Below, in pieces: positions 10,637 through 22,560 of a stretch of 64,000 bases of DNA. A program made the translations under genes and the position numbers. Under the pieces are notes generated by a model. The model did not search any database. It saw nothing but the letters and a program-made list of their open reading frames with translations, and was not told the DNA's origin. The stretch covers positions 4,160,670-4,224,669 of the forward strand of contig NW_004624805.1 in the NCBI RefSeq assembly GCF_000247695.1. Direction: 5' to 3'. The DNA is from Heterocephalus glaber. Taxonomy: Eukaryota > Chordata > Mammalia > Rodentia > Bathyergidae. How positions within the stretch are numbered: the first letter of the stretch is position 1; every line of letters begins with the position of its first letter.

Positions 10637-11062
10637 GTCTTAGTCTGTTCAGACTGCTACAACAAAATATGTTAGGCTGGGTCATTTATCAAAAACAGAA
10701 ATTTATTTCCCAAGTTCTGAAGGCTAGGAAGTCCAAAGATGCTGTGTGGTGAGGGCTTTCTCTGCCTCATGGATGGCACCTCTGGCTGAGTCCTCGCAGG
10801 GCAGAAGGGGCCATCAGGTGCCTTCAGAATCACTGCTATAAGGGCACTAACCTCATTCGTGAGGGCAGAATCCAGCTGACTTCATCGTTCCGCAAGAAAC
10901 ACCATCTCTCTCTCTTTTTTTTTTTTGGTACCAGGGATCAAACTTCAGGTCCTTGCGCTTGTGAGGCAGGCTGCGAAACCACTGAGCTAAATCCCCAGCC
11001 CCACCATCTCTTAATACTGCCACCACAGTGGGGCGCGCAGGAACACATTCAGACCATGGCAT
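10637..11062 (-). mobile_element. MLT1/MaLR-like solo LTR, antisense, split by an ID
   Basis: Read on the plus strand it follows the antisense MaLR LTR order: GTCTTAGTCTGTTCAGACTG, GGCTGGGTCATTTATC, AGAAATTTATTTCCCAAGTTC, a mid-part with ATAAGGGCACTAACCTCATT, and at the far end CATTCAGACCATGGCATTT. The ID at 10910-11001 interrupts it. LTR of an old ERVL-MaLR retrotransposon. There is no coding part. Confidence 0.75.
10910..11001 (-). mobile_element. ID SINE inside the LTR, with 10-bp TSD
   Basis: The T-run at 10915-10926 is followed by GGTACCAGGGATCAAAC and ends at ACTGAGCTAAATCCCCAGCC. CACCATCTCT is duplicated at 10900-10909 and 11002-11011, so the ID landed after the LTR. Confidence 0.95.
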
Positions 11063-12449
11063 TTTCTGAGGATCTGAGTACAGAGCGAGCAGGACTTTCT
11101 CAACTTGAGGTATCGCACTTCTATTGATGTAAAATTTTTAGATGGCAAGTTCACACCACTGATTAATATTGCATTGAAATAAACTAAAGTGCTTAAGGTA
11201 TGTTGTTTGTTTCGGTTCTTTTCATCTGACACTATGCCTTATTTTTAAATCCTTGTCCTTGTGAAGTTGGGTTCTTATGGCCTAAGTAAATACGTTGTCC
11301 CCATTAAATCTCATCTGTAGGATTTCACTCAGCCCATCAGCATCCCCTCTAGATCTTTCTGTTCTTGTTGCTGATACCCAACATATTAACTTGCCTATGT
11401 ATAATTATTATTTATTAGTCATACCGTATGTTCCAAAAAGCTTACCAATATACCAGGCTATTTTTTTCAATTTGCTTCTAGTTCCTTGACATATTTTGTC
11501 ATTATAATGAGTCAAAATTTCACTTTTACTCTCCAAAGTATTTTAGTATTTCTTCCTTTTCTTTATCTGGTCCTAGAATTCTCTCTTTTCCTTGGGATAT
11601 TTGGAATTTATATCTCTAAAGTCCAGGGTACATGTCCATATATGCTCTATACTCTTCTTCCTAGCTGTTGCAGAGTGAGACAAGCAGACCATTTTCCCCT
11701 CGGCTCCTCATGACTTCTGCATCTCCAATCAACAATTCTTTGTTGAACAGAATTAGGTCCCAGCAACAGTTTCCATCCCTGCTCCTTCTGGCTTCTAAGA
11801 ATTAAAAGGGTCAGTGCAATCTGTTTCCAGCTATGATGGAACAGATGATATCAGATTAATTTCCCACTGAGAACAACTATAAAAGCTAGATGAAACACAA
11901 AGGCCAACTGTTGGAAGGCATTGGAGAGCAACCAAGGCAGCCAGGGACCCAAACGGGCCAAAATCCCAAAGACACAAGAAATACATTCAAATATGCCTAG
12001 TATTGACTGCCCAATATGCCCCCTAGGCACTGCTGACTTTTGGGTTGAGCACATACAGATCTGATGCCACAAACTGGGTTCCCGGGGACCGAGACTAGTG
12101 AGTACAGTGTTTATAAGGGAATGATTTTAGGATCAACCTCTGTGGAAGGGAGACGAGGGAATTTTGTTGTGGGCCCAGCCTCTCCCAACACCACAGGGAG
12201 ATGTGAAGTTAGAAAAACCCTTTGGAGTTCTCCTGAGTCACAGCACAGAAGCTGGTCTCTATACTCCTAAGTCCAGAAGGAAGCACGTCTCAGGGCTCAG
12301 CAGTTAATTTCAGCAGAAGAAATCCCCAAAAAGAACTGACAACTGGAAACCCCTGGGAGGGGAGCCGGGGGACTAGGTCACTCATTCCTAAAGGGAGACC
12401 TAGTATCACAGTATCTTCACACCTCGGGGCTGAGCAACAGAAAATTAGG
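11063..12449. other. Unassigned AT-rich sequence
   Basis: No supported gene. Parts of 11830-12440 have an L1 5'-UTR-like feel but I cannot align them convincingly. Confidence 0.45.
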
Positions 12450-12836
12450 TGTTATGGCTTAGATCTTGGGTATCCCCCTCAAAGCCTCATGTATCTACAA
12501 GGCGCCTGGATCACAGTGGCCATATTGATCAGTGGAGCCGATCAGTTCATAGCTGACCTACTGTCAGGAGGTGGACCTGGCTGGAGGTGGATCCCTGAAG
12601 CATGACCTGGAAGGTGTGTCTCCCTCTCTGATTCATCCCTTCTCTCTCTGCTTCCTGGCTGACATGATGTGAGCAACTCTCTCCCATCCAAGCCCTTCCA
12701 CCATGCCCTTTCTGCCTCAGAGCCAGCCAACTATAGACTGAATCCTCTAAAAGATGTTGGCTAAAATAAACCTCTCCTCCTTTAAATTGGTGGGTGTGGG
12801 GTATTTTGTCCCAGCGACAAGAAAGTGACTAGGACA
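12450..12836 (+). mobile_element. MaLR-like solo LTR, 387 bp
   Basis: It begins TGTTATGGCTTAGATC and ends GTGACTAGGACA, the TG...CA form of a MaLR LTR, with the conserved AAATAAACCTCTCCTCCTTT and TATTTTGTCCCAGC near the 3' end. Flanks TTAGG and TCAGA may be a decayed 5-bp duplication. The copy at 52450-52864 is the same family. Confidence 0.8.
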
Positions 12837-12884
12837 TCAGAATCCTAAAGAAATAAAACAAATAGATAAATTCGAGGAAGAGAG

Positions 12885-13270
12885 AGTGGGAATTGACTCA
12901 TGAGATTATGGAGGTCAAGAAATCCCATAACCTGCTGTCTGTAAGATGGAGACTCTGGAGAGCCAGTACTATGACTCAGTCTGAGTCTTTTGGGCTAAGA
13001 ACTGGCATGGGGTGGGAGGAGATGACCACAACAGTGGTATAAGCCTGGCTCCAAGTCCAAAAGCTTGAGAACCAGGCACACTGATGGCTGAAGACAGAAG
13101 ACAAATGAGCCAAATCAAGCAGAGAGCTCCTTCCTCTCTCTGTCCTTTTACTTATCTCTCCTCCAAATCATTATACCTGCCATCTGCTGTGCTTCATCAT
13201 TCCTTAACTGATGTCTATCATTGTGTTTTTCAGTTCTCTGGAGGCACACAGAGTGCTGGAGGCTGAACAA
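12885..13270 (-). mobile_element. Old LTR-like remnant, antisense (tentative)
   Basis: Starts GAATTGACTCATGAGATTAT and continues GGAGGTCAAGAAATCCCATA and GAGACTCTGGAGAGCCAGT, wording I know from a common mammalian LTR-type repeat in antisense. The segment at 28689-29197 may be a relative in the opposite orientation. No family name is given. Confidence 0.45.
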
Positions 13271-14169
13271 ATTGAGTTCCAGCCTCACAGCCAGAAACCA
13301 GTCTGAACTTCAGTAGAACTAAAGGTGCAGGCTTGCTGGGATTATCCATTGCCCCGAAGTAAATCTATGGCTAGCTTGCTGGGATTAACCAAAAGGTATC
13401 TGGACTCTGTCTGCCCTCTCTGTATACCAGTGACAGCAGACATACACCAGGAAGTGGATATTTTTTTCTTATTTTTTTTCTTTGTTTGTTGCTGTTTTTT
13501 AAATTTTTCTTGATTGTATGTCCTTTTTTTTAAATGAATGTCAACACTGTAGGTTTGTTGTTGTTGTTCTGTTCTTATTTTTATTTCTTCCTTCTCTCAT
13601 TCCTTCCTGTCTTATTCACCAGTTTCCCCAAGTTTTGTCTTCCAGCCTTGTTCCTAATCTCTTCTTCTTCTATTTCTCTATTTTTCCCCCAACCCCTTTT
13701 AGCTTTTCTCCTCCCAGGATAAAGTCACCATATTAAGGACATATTTATGTACATGATTTTCTGGTTTGTTTTAGATTTTGTTATATACACAAAAATCTGG
13801 GTAATATCACAAAGGTGGCAAATTAATAGCTACCAGAGTTTTTCATTTTCTAGGCTATTTGATGCTATTATTATTATTACTTTAGCCAAGGTGACATAAT
13901 TGTTCTAATCAGTTGTTCTTCCTGATATGCCAAGAATGAGACTGCCTAAAGGTCATCAACAATACTACAGGTCAGTGTCAAAGAACTGACAGGGGCTAGG
14001 CCAAATAGGCAACAACTTCTCATCTCCAATGAATTGAAGAGGTAGGATCTTGTAACAGACTCAAAACTCAAAAGCCAGCTACACCTGAAAGATATCTCTG
14101 AGAAGCAGTCATTTCCTAAGGATTCACAATATTAACAATAAATCTACCTGCGATAAGCAATTTACAAGC
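13271..14169 (+). mobile_element. Probable L1-A 5' flank or 5' UTR (tentative)
   Basis: This is T-rich then A-rich sequence without a gene, leading directly into the L1-A ORF1 remnant. The two 19-base copies of a GCTTGCTGGGATTA-type phrase near 13332 and 13375 are the only structure noticed. Whether it is the L1 5' UTR or older flank is not settled. Confidence 0.35.
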
Positions 14170-14179
14170 ATCAACCTGG

Positions 14180-15294
14180 GAATTATAGTACAAAAAAAAA
14201 TAGAAAATGAGAAGACAGAAAATAAGATGCAACCCCAGACTTCCAGCTCACCAAAGGCAAACCCTGGGGATAATGAGGTGGGAAAAGTCAAAATCCACCA
14301 ACAGGGACTCTCTGAAATGATAACAGGAGAAGTATTAAAGCAGATGAATGAGGCTTTAGAAAAATCAGATCAGAAATAATTTCTCATAAAACTACAGAGA
14401 TAGTGACCATAATGAAGGACATGGTTAGTGACTCTAGAGCAGATACAGATTTTAAAAAGTAGAGGAGCTTAGGAAAGTGATGGAAACCATGAGCACCCAA
14501 CATAGGAAAGAAACTGAATCCATGAAACAGATTCAAGTAGATATCCAGGAGATTAAAAATTCCATTGAAAGTATACATAGTAGACTGAGCCAATGTGAGG
14601 ACAGAATATGAGATATAGAAGACAGAATTGCAGTTAGCAATCATGAAAAGAAAGATTTTTTTTAAACTAGCAAGGGTCCATAAAAAAATCAATCCAAAAT
14701 CATCTAGATGATGCAAAGAAGAATAACATAAGATCGATCAGAGTCAATGAAAATGCAAATGAAAGATAGGGCAAACAACATTTAAAAACCTGTTAATAGA
14801 AGTAATGGCAGAGAACTTCCTAAGCATGGAAAAAGAACTTGGCATGCAGATAATTGAGGCATATAGAACTTCAATTAGCCATGATCAAAAATCTATCCCA
14901 AGGCATATAATAACAAAGATTCCAGAAATTCAACATAAGAACAAAATATTAAAACCTGCTAAAGAAAAGAAACAAATCACCTATAAAGGAAAGCCCATTA
15001 GAATCACAGCAGACTTCTCAACACAAACTATCAAGTCAAGGAGAGCTTGAAGTAAAGTATTTCAAGCCCTAAAAGAAAAAACACCTCCACCCCAGATTGA
15101 TGTACTCTGCAAAACTATCTTTCAAAATTGATGAAGAAATGACATACTTCCATGACAAAAAACATCTCAAGAAATTCATGACCACCACACCACAACTACA
15201 AAATAATCTCAAGGACATACTAGAAAGAAAGATCAAGGACTACAACTTCAAGAACCTCAACAGAATGAATCCACCAGGCAAGGCAAGTAATTAA
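14180..15294 (+). pseudogene. L1-A ORF1 remnant
   Basis: ORF1 encodes the RNA-binding chaperone of the L1 particle: coiled coil, RRM, C-terminal domain. Here a Glu/Lys-rich coil segment with GATATCCAGGAGATTAAAAA at about 14540 is followed by an open stretch at 14805-15050 (MAENFLSMEKELGMQIIEAY start) and another at 15097-15294. Stops and frameshifts separate the pieces, so no ORF1 protein can be made. Confidence 0.85.
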
Positions 15295-15653
15295 ACAGAG
15301 GGGAACAAAAGGGAACCAACAAAACCAAAAACAGGAAAATAACATGACAAGGATAAGTCAATACATATCAGCTATAACCATCAATGTTAATGGTCTCAAT
15401 TCACTTGTCAAATAACAGATTGACAGAATGTATCAAGAAACAAGATCCAACAACATGCTGCATACAAGAAACACATTTAATTCAAAAAAAATTCATAGAC
15501 TGAAGGTCAAAGGACAGAAAACAATACTCCATGTGACAGGAACCCAGAAAAAGGTAGGGATAGCTATTCTGTTTGCAGACAAAGTGGATTCAAGCCAAAA
15601 TTGATTGAGAGACAAAGAAGGCCACTACATCCTTGTAAAAGAACACTCTAAGG

Positions 15654-15735
15654 GGCCGGGGATTTAGCTCAGTGGTTCCACCACCTGCCTCACAAGCACA
15701 AGGACCCGAGTTTGATCCCTAGTACCAAAAAAAAA
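15654..15735 (+). mobile_element. ID SINE nested in L1-A
   Basis: GGGCCGGGGATTTAGCTCAG head with the A box, AGTTTGATCCCTAGTACC B-box end, then an A-run. Flanks GAACACTCTAAGG (15641-15653) and GAACAATCTAAGG (15736-15748) are a 13-bp duplication with one mismatch. Confidence 0.95.
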
Positions 15736-18652
15736 GAACAATCTAAGGAGAGATAAAAACAATAAATATATAAACGCCAAATACCAGTGCAACCAACTAT
15801 ATAAACAAATATTAATGGACATGAAAAATTAGATAACCACTAATACAACTGTAATGGGGACCTAAATACCCTACTATCACAAATAGACAGATCAATTAGA
15901 CAAAAAAAAATCAACAAAGAAATATCAAAACTGAACCAGACTTTTGAACAAATGGATGTAGTAGATGACTACAGAGTATTCCACCCCACAACATCAGAAT
16001 ACACATTCTTCTCAGCTGCACATGGGATGTTCTCCAAAATAGACCACATAATAACTCATAGAACATGCTTAAGTAAATGCAAGGGAACTGCATTTGTTCC
16101 ATGCATGTTACCAGCCCATTGTGCAATGAAATTGGAAATCCATAGCAAAGAAGCCACAAAAACTTCATAAACACATGGAAATTAAATAACACCATCCTGA
16201 AAAACCAATGGGTCACAGATGAAATTAAAGAAGAAATTAAACAGTATCTACAGTTAAATCATAATGCCAATATAACATACCAGAGCTTATGGAAAGCAAT
16301 GAAAGCAGTCCTATAAGGGAAATTCATAGTGGTGAACACTCATATCAGAAAAACAGAGCAAGCTCAAATAAACAACCTAATATTGAACCTCAAGCCTTAT
16401 TTTTCTAGAAAAATAAGAGCAAATCAAGCCCAAAGTTCATATGAGAGAGGAAATTATAAAGCTCAGAGCAGAAATTAATGCAATTGAGACTAAGAAAACA
16501 ATACAAAGAATCAATGAATCAAAGAGTTGGTTCTTTGACAGATTAAATAAAACTGACAATCTCTCAGCCAACCTTATCTAAAAAAGGAAAGAAAATAATC
16601 AAATCCATGCAATTAGGAATGAAAAGAATGAAATCACAACAGATCCTGCAGAAAACCAGAAGATCATCGACACCTACTTTGAGAACCCATATTCTAATAA
16701 GATGGAAAACACAGAAGAAATGGACAGATCCTAGATACATATGAATTACCAAAGCTGAATCAAGAAGATATAAAAATTCTAAATAACCCAATATCAGTCA
16801 GTGAAATTGAATATGTAATTAAAAACCTATCAACAAAGAAAAGCCCAGCTCCTGATAGATTCATGCTGAATTCTACAAGAAATTTAGAGACGACCTAATG
16901 CCACTACTCCTCAAACTCTTTAGTGAAATTGAAAGGGAAGCAACACTCCTAAATTCATTCCTGGAAGCAAGCATTACCCTGATACCAAAACCAGAGAAGG
17001 ATCCAACCAAAGCAGCAAACTAAAGGCCAATCCCCCTAATGATCATAGATGGAAAAATTCTCAGTAAGATACTGGCACACAGAATGCAGAAAATCATCAA
17101 GAAGATCACACACCCCGACCAAGTGGGATTCATCCCATGGATGCAAGTATGGTTCATCATACATAAATCAATAAATGTAATACACTATATTAACAGTCAA
17201 GGACAAAAACCATATGATCATCTCAATAGATGCAGAAAAAAGCATTTGACAAATTCTAACACCCGTTTGTGATAAAAACTCTACAGAAAATTGGAATAAA
17301 TGGTCTTTATCTCAATATGACAAAAGCCATCAATGACAAATGAACAGCCAACATCATACTAAATGAACAAAAACTGAAAGTTTTACTTCAAAATCAGGAA
17401 CAAAACAAGGATGTCCACTGTCACCACTCTTATTGAATATAGTTCTGTAAACGTTAGCCAGAGCAATTGACAAGAGAAAGAAATAAAAGGAATAAAGATA
17501 GGAAAGGAAGAAGTGAAATTACTATTGTTCGCATCTGACATGATATTCTACATAGAAGACCCCAAAAACTCCACTAAAAGACTTCTAGATTTAATAACCA
17601 AATTCAGTAGCATAGCTGGATACAAAGTCAACCCTCAAAATCAATAGCATTCCTGTCACAAATAACAAACTCACTGAGAGAGAAATGAAGGAAACAGCAC
17701 CTTTCACAACAGCAGGAAAAAAAATCAAATACTTAGGAGTCAATCTAATGAAGGAAGTAAAAGGCCTTTACACTGAAAGCTACAGTACTCTGAAAAGGGA
17801 GATCAAAGAGGGTATCAGAAAATGGAAAGATGTCCCTTGTTCTTGAGTAGGTAGAGCCAATATAGTGAAAATGGCCATACTTCCAAAATTAATACACAGA
17901 TTTAAGGCAACCTTGATTGAAATATCAATAGCATATCTCACAGAGTTAGAGAAGACAATCCCAAAATTCATTTGGAACCAAAAGACTCCTAGAATAGCTA
18001 AAGCAATTCTAGGCAACAAAGGTAAGGCAGGGGGGCATCACAGTCCCTGACTACTTGAAATTATACCATAAAGCTACTGTGATTTTTTTTTTAAAGCACA
18101 GTGTGTGTGTGCAAAACAGCATGGTACTGACAAAAAAAAAAAAGCCCCAGACCTGAGGATCAGTGGAACAGATTGCAGAACGCAGAAACAACTCCAAACA
18201 CACGCAACCACATTATCTTCTGACAAAGAAGCCAAACATCTTCACTGGAAGAAAGATAGCCTCTTTAATAAATGGTGCTGGATAAACTGGCTCTCCACAT
18301 GCTGCAGATTAAAACTAGACCTATACCTCTCACTATGCACCCAACTAAAACCCAACTAAAAGTGGATCAAACATCTAAATATTACAATAGAAACACTTAA
18401 TTTGAAAATATTTGCCAGCTCTTCCTCAGACAAAGGACTAATATCTAGAATATATAAAGAACTCAAAAAATATCAACCCCCCCAAATTTAAAGGCCCAAT
18501 CCAAAAATGGGCATCTGAAATGAATAGATACTTCTCAGATGAAGAAGTAGAAACAGCAAATAAATGTATGAAAAAAATGTTCAACATCACTGGTCATTCA
18601 AGAGACACAAATTAAAACAATGCTAATTCCATCTCACTCAAGAAAGAGTGGC

Positions 18653-18740
18653 CAGCTAGGGATTTAGCTCAGTGGTTCCGCCGCCTGCCCTGCAAGTGCA
18701 AGGACCCACGTTGGATCCCGGGTACCAAAAAAACCCCCCA
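18653..18740 (+). mobile_element. ID SINE nested in L1-A
   Basis: ID head TAGGGATTTAGCTCAGTGG, B-box side GGATCCCGGGTACC, A-rich end with C interruptions. AAAGAGTGGC is duplicated at 18643-18652 and 18741-18750. Confidence 0.94.
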
Positions 18741-19484
18741 AAAGAGTGGCTACTATCAAATGCTGGTGGGGCTGTGGGTAAAAAGCACCCTTCTCCACTG
18801 CTGGTGGGAGTGTAGACTGGTGCAACCACTGTGGAATATGGAGATACCTCAAAGAACTAAAACTAGAGGTACCACTTGACCCAGCTATTCCCCTTCTTGG
18901 TATCTTCCCAAAAGAACTAGAAGCATCATGCCACAGCGATACATGCCCACCCATGTTTATAGTGGTACAGTTTATAATACCTAAATCTTGGAGACAGCTC
19001 AAATGCCCATTAACTGATGAATGGAAAAAGATGTAGGGGTTTTTATATAGTGAAATACTACTCTGCCATAAAGGTTACACTTGAGACATTTCTAGCTAAA
19101 TGGACGCACCTTAAAACCATACTCTTAAGTGAAATAAGTCAAACACAAAAAGTGTTTCAATATTGCATTATCTGGTGTGAGAAACCAAAAGTGTAAATAA
19201 GGACCAAAATGTATAATAGATACTGGGAAATGGGAAGAAAATGTTCAAATGGGGAGAGGAACAAGACAGAGGAGAGAGGGAAAGGAAGGAAGGGGCAAGA
19301 AAAAAAGAATAGAAGAAAAACAGGAAACAAAGCTTTTGTAAATAAGGAGAGGAAGAGGGGATGAAGGGAGGGGAGGGGAATGAAAAAGAATAAGAAGCAA
19401 GATACATCATCCACGGGTACAAATTCCCTATGACGGATGTGACCATTGTGTATATCTAAAATGCACCAATAAAAAAAGGTTCAA

Positions 19485-19895
19485 GAAAGGAATGGATAAG
19501 ATGGGGAATTTTATCAGAGAACTGGAATCGATAAAGAAAGAATAAAATGGAGCACCTAAAACTGAAAAACACAATGATGGTAATTAAGAACTCAGAGCGG
19601 GAGAGAAGCCTTGCTAACACACAGCAGAACCCAGGTACAGTGACTCGACAAGAGAGATTGGTAAAAAAAAAAATAACAGCAGAGTGAAGCAGCACAGGAG
19701 AGAAAAGACGTTCATTTCAAACTTAACAGACACACAGGAAAACAGCAAAAATATCTAACATCTGTGAAATCAGAATCCTAGATGGATGGTTAAGAGAAAG
19801 CAGAGAAGAAGCAATGTAGGAAGAAATCCATGCTGAGAATTTCTCAAAACTGATGGGTTTCGAAGGATTGGTTATTCCACACTGAAGATGCCCAC
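19485..19895 (+). mobile_element. Older L1 ORF1-region fossil downstream of L1-A
   Basis: The words AAAACTGAAAAACACAATGA, CGGGAGAGAAGCCTTGCTA, AATATCTAACATCTGTGAAA and GCTGAGAATTTCTCAAAACT keep the order of the ORF1 N-terminal half of old L1/HAL1 copies. Heavily mutated and non-coding. Confidence 0.6.
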
Positions 19896-19899
19896 GGAG

Positions 19900-21145
19900 C
19901 ACGTGCCTAATAATGGTCAGTGCCTGACTCTGAGGGCAGCTCTAGGGCCAGCCCAGCTATCTCCCTACTCACTCTACCCACCTGAGATACATATATCACC
20001 CCCAAATAGGGAAGCGAGGCTGCAGGCGAACTCCTAGTCCCAGGTCGCCAGCCACTGTTACTGGGACAGAGCCCAGAGCTTGGACCAAACAGCCTTTGCG
20101 AGTAATCTCTTCGCTGTACTCCTTCAGGGGCCATGTATTTATCGCATTTACTCCTGATACCTTCCTTGGATAATCCCCCCCGAGAAAGTGAGAATTCTGG
20201 TGGGGTGGGAGGCTTGGCGGACGCAGCTCCAGGAAGTGTTCTGGAGGCCCGAACACCTCGCTGGTGCCCAGGGGCGGGCGTGAGGCCCAGGGAGTGTGAC
20301 AGTGAAGAACGAGACAGCAGCAGATGGGAGGAGGTTCCAGGAGGAGAGATGGATGCGCGCGCACACAGTCCTTTCAAGGCTTTTTGTTTTCTGACAGCTG
20401 GTCTTACACTCAGGAAGAATTGAGTCTTTTCTGCCTCCCACCACCCGCCCATCGGCGTGACCTCCCATCCCCAGCCCTCAGAGCCCTGCTATGGTCTGGT
20501 TCAGCCACATTGTGCTTAAATAGGGTTTCCTGACCTGCGGGCCGCGGGTGCCTTCCATTTGCAACACAACCTCTGCGGGACCATGTGTTCTCATCTGACA
20601 GCCCACTAACAATCGACCTCAGGACACAATTCATCCTCAAGTTGGGATCTGCTGTACCTAAGAAGTTAAATAATAGCACCAGATGGTGGCTTGAGCCTTG
20701 TCACAAAGGTGGACATGAGTAATCGCCGAAGGGGCATGGGAAACTAGGGGCATCGAGTCATAACAGGACAGACATGGACTCTTGCAGGTGGCAGGTGGGC
20801 TGGTGTTTTCCTGGGGGTCCAGCAAGTGCTGGGCCAGCTCTGAGGCATGGTGGGGTTCTGACAGACCCCGCAAGAAGGGTTAGGAAAGTGGTCATGGAGG
20901 GACAAAGACACAGGGCAGGGAGGGTATGGCGCTTACTCTCGCCTCTGGGGAGCTTGGGCCCATAGGGCACCATCACCCTGGGACTCGGTGGTACCTGGGA
21001 TCACAGGGCACATTTGCTTTGCTGTTGAGTGCACTGTAGAAGCCATCGCTAGTCATCCTGGGCCTTTCTCCACTCCCGCCCCAGGAGCGTGGTTCCTTCC
21101 CTGCTCACCACAGCCTGGCCTCCTGTTCAGGTTAGTGTGGCTCCA
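19900..21145. other. Unique GC-richer sequence, CpG-enriched around 20.0-20.6 kb
   Basis: Frames on both strands overlap (181 codons minus at 19907-20452, 122 minus, 106 minus), the pattern of GC-rich noncoding DNA. Scattered CpGs occur at 20010-20600. I recognise no exon or promoter. Confidence 0.45.
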
Positions 21146-21300
21146 GGAACATTTACGAGGCCCACCCGGGTGCCAGGCCCTGTGCCACATGCTGAGGAGG
21201 CAGAGGAAAGTAAGAAACAGCCCTGCCCTGAGCCTCCAGGGAGGAGAACAGAGGCTTGGGAGTGCAATGCTCTGCCAGGTGAGCATCAGACCAGGGCATC
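21146..21300 (+). mobile_element. Old L2/MER-type fossil
   Basis: AACATTTACGAGGCCCACC, GTGCCAGGCCCTGTGCCACA and AACAGCCCTGCCCTGAGCCT follow the common ancient LINE 3' pattern (attack length, size word, current total). The 172-codon frame that covers it (20988-21506) is therefore unlikely to be a gene. Confidence 0.55.
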
Positions 21301-21697
21301 CAGGTGAGGGGCTGAGGAGAAAAGAGGCCAGCACCGTGAGCAAGAAGCCCGGAGTCCACGTCCAGGAGCCTGTGCGTCGCTATTCCCAGAGAGCGGGCCC
21401 TGTTCCTCTTTCGCCTTGTCCATCACCCACACACGGAGAAGCTGTGCGGTGCAGGAGTTCAGAGCCGGGGGAGCCACAGCAGAGCTGGACCCATTCTAGT
21501 TGCTGAACCAAGAATCTGTGTTTGGGTTCCCACACTGACCAGCGTGGCCCCACCTTTCCTAGGATCGAGATAAGGACAGTCAGTTTTGCTACTAAGTGGC
21601 ACACAACGTCCTAAATGGGTTAGGGATGTAACACCCAAAACCTCGGTCAGTGCCACATACAATAAAACAGAAACCTAATAAAAATCCTAGCACCGCA
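21301..21697. other. Unassigned sequence
   Basis: GC-rich, no supported gene or repeat. Confidence 0.5.
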
Positions 21698-22018
21698 TCT
21701 TAGTCACTTTGAGCTGCTGTAACAAAAACACTGCAGATTGGGTGGCTTCCACGGCAGACATCACCTTCTCACGGTTCAGGAGGCTGAGAAGCCTAAGATC
21801 AAAGCGCTGGTCCACTGAGTTCCTAGTGTGCAGATAGTCACCTTCTGGCTGTGTCCTCCCGAGGCAGAGGGGAAGGAGAGGGCACTGATCCCACCAGGAG
21901 GGCGCCACCCTCGATGACATAATCACCTTCCCAAGCTCATCTCCAAATGCCATCACACTGGCGGTTAGGGTTTCAACATACCAACTTGAGGAATGGAACA
22001 AACATGTGGTCCAAAGCA
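21698..22018 (-). mobile_element. MLT1/MaLR-like LTR remnant, antisense
   Basis: Antisense order: CATCTTAGTCACTTTGAGCTG, TGTAACAAAAACACTGCAG, TTCAGGAGGCTGAGAAGCC, TCACCTTCCCAAGCTCATCT, GGTTTCAACATACCAACTTG and CATGTGGTCCAAAGCAC. The 169-codon minus frame (21687-22196) covers it and is not a gene. Confidence 0.75.
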
Positions 22019-22309
22019 CTCTGTTTTGCACATGGGAATGCTTTAAAACATGACTGCTACAAATAACTATGGTCCTTTGCTTAGAATGAGACCTGAAGGT
22101 TGCTTGTGGAAGTGAGCACTGGGTGGGTTGTAGCTGATGAATTATTGAGAAGAGTAGAAGGAAGGTTATCTGAAGTTGGATGAAAAGTCTCAGCACCAGA
22201 TGCTAATGGGTGTGGCTTCCAGTACAAGGTAACCAGGGTGGCCCGTGGATGCATGTATTCCTATGCAGTTCAGTTCAGCTGGGCACTGTCTTCTGAATTC
22301 ACCTAGTTT

Positions 22310-22312
<3 letters not shown>

Positions 22313-22342
<30 letters not shown>
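22313..22342. repeat. (GT)15 microsatellite
   Basis: Uninterrupted GT run after GC at 22311. Confidence 0.95.
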
Positions 22343-22344
<2 letters not shown>

Positions 22345-22439
22345 AAAATGTACATGAATAAATAGAATATTCACACTATGCCCAAATTGTTCCCTAATAT
22401 ATCAATTATGTTGAAACAAATTCTCATTTTAAAAGTGAT

Positions 22440-22560
22440 TATTATAACTACTCCACAGGATATCATGAGAATTAAATGAAATAATTTATCTAAGGGTTGA
22501 ACCCAGGGCCTGATAAGTGGTAAATGACTCTTGCTAGTATAATGAACATCAAATTATTAT
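22440..22560 (+). mobile_element. MIR SINE 3' part, plus strand
   Basis: ATGAGAATTAAATGAAATAA and CCCAGGGCCTGATAAGTGG match the 3' half of MIR. The tRNA-like head is absent. Confidence 0.65.

Larger units (their letters stand above)
14170..19477 (+). mobile_element. L1-A: near full-length but dead LINE-1, plus strand
   Basis: A LINE-1 copy with ORF1 and ORF2 remnants in order. The ORF1 coiled-coil part is at about 14180-14790 and its C-terminal part at 14805-15290. ORF2 begins near 15350, with the endonuclease about 15370-16200, the reverse transcriptase about 16850-17650, and the C-terminal part to 19080. A purine-rich 3' UTR spans 19200-19400. It ends with AATGCACCAATAAAAAAAGG. Frames are broken by many stops, none exceeding 112 codons. 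The catalytic FADD motif of the reverse transcriptase reads F-A-S-D-M at 17528-17542, so the first catalytic aspartate is lost. Two ID SINEs (15654 and 18653) are nested in it. It cannot move by itself. Confidence 0.92.

Noticed and set aside
20988..21506. 172-codon plus frame
   Set aside because: Its middle covers an old LINE fossil at 21146-21300 and the rest has no domain.
21687..22196. 169-codon minus frame
   Set aside because: It coincides with an antisense LTR remnant at 21698-22018.
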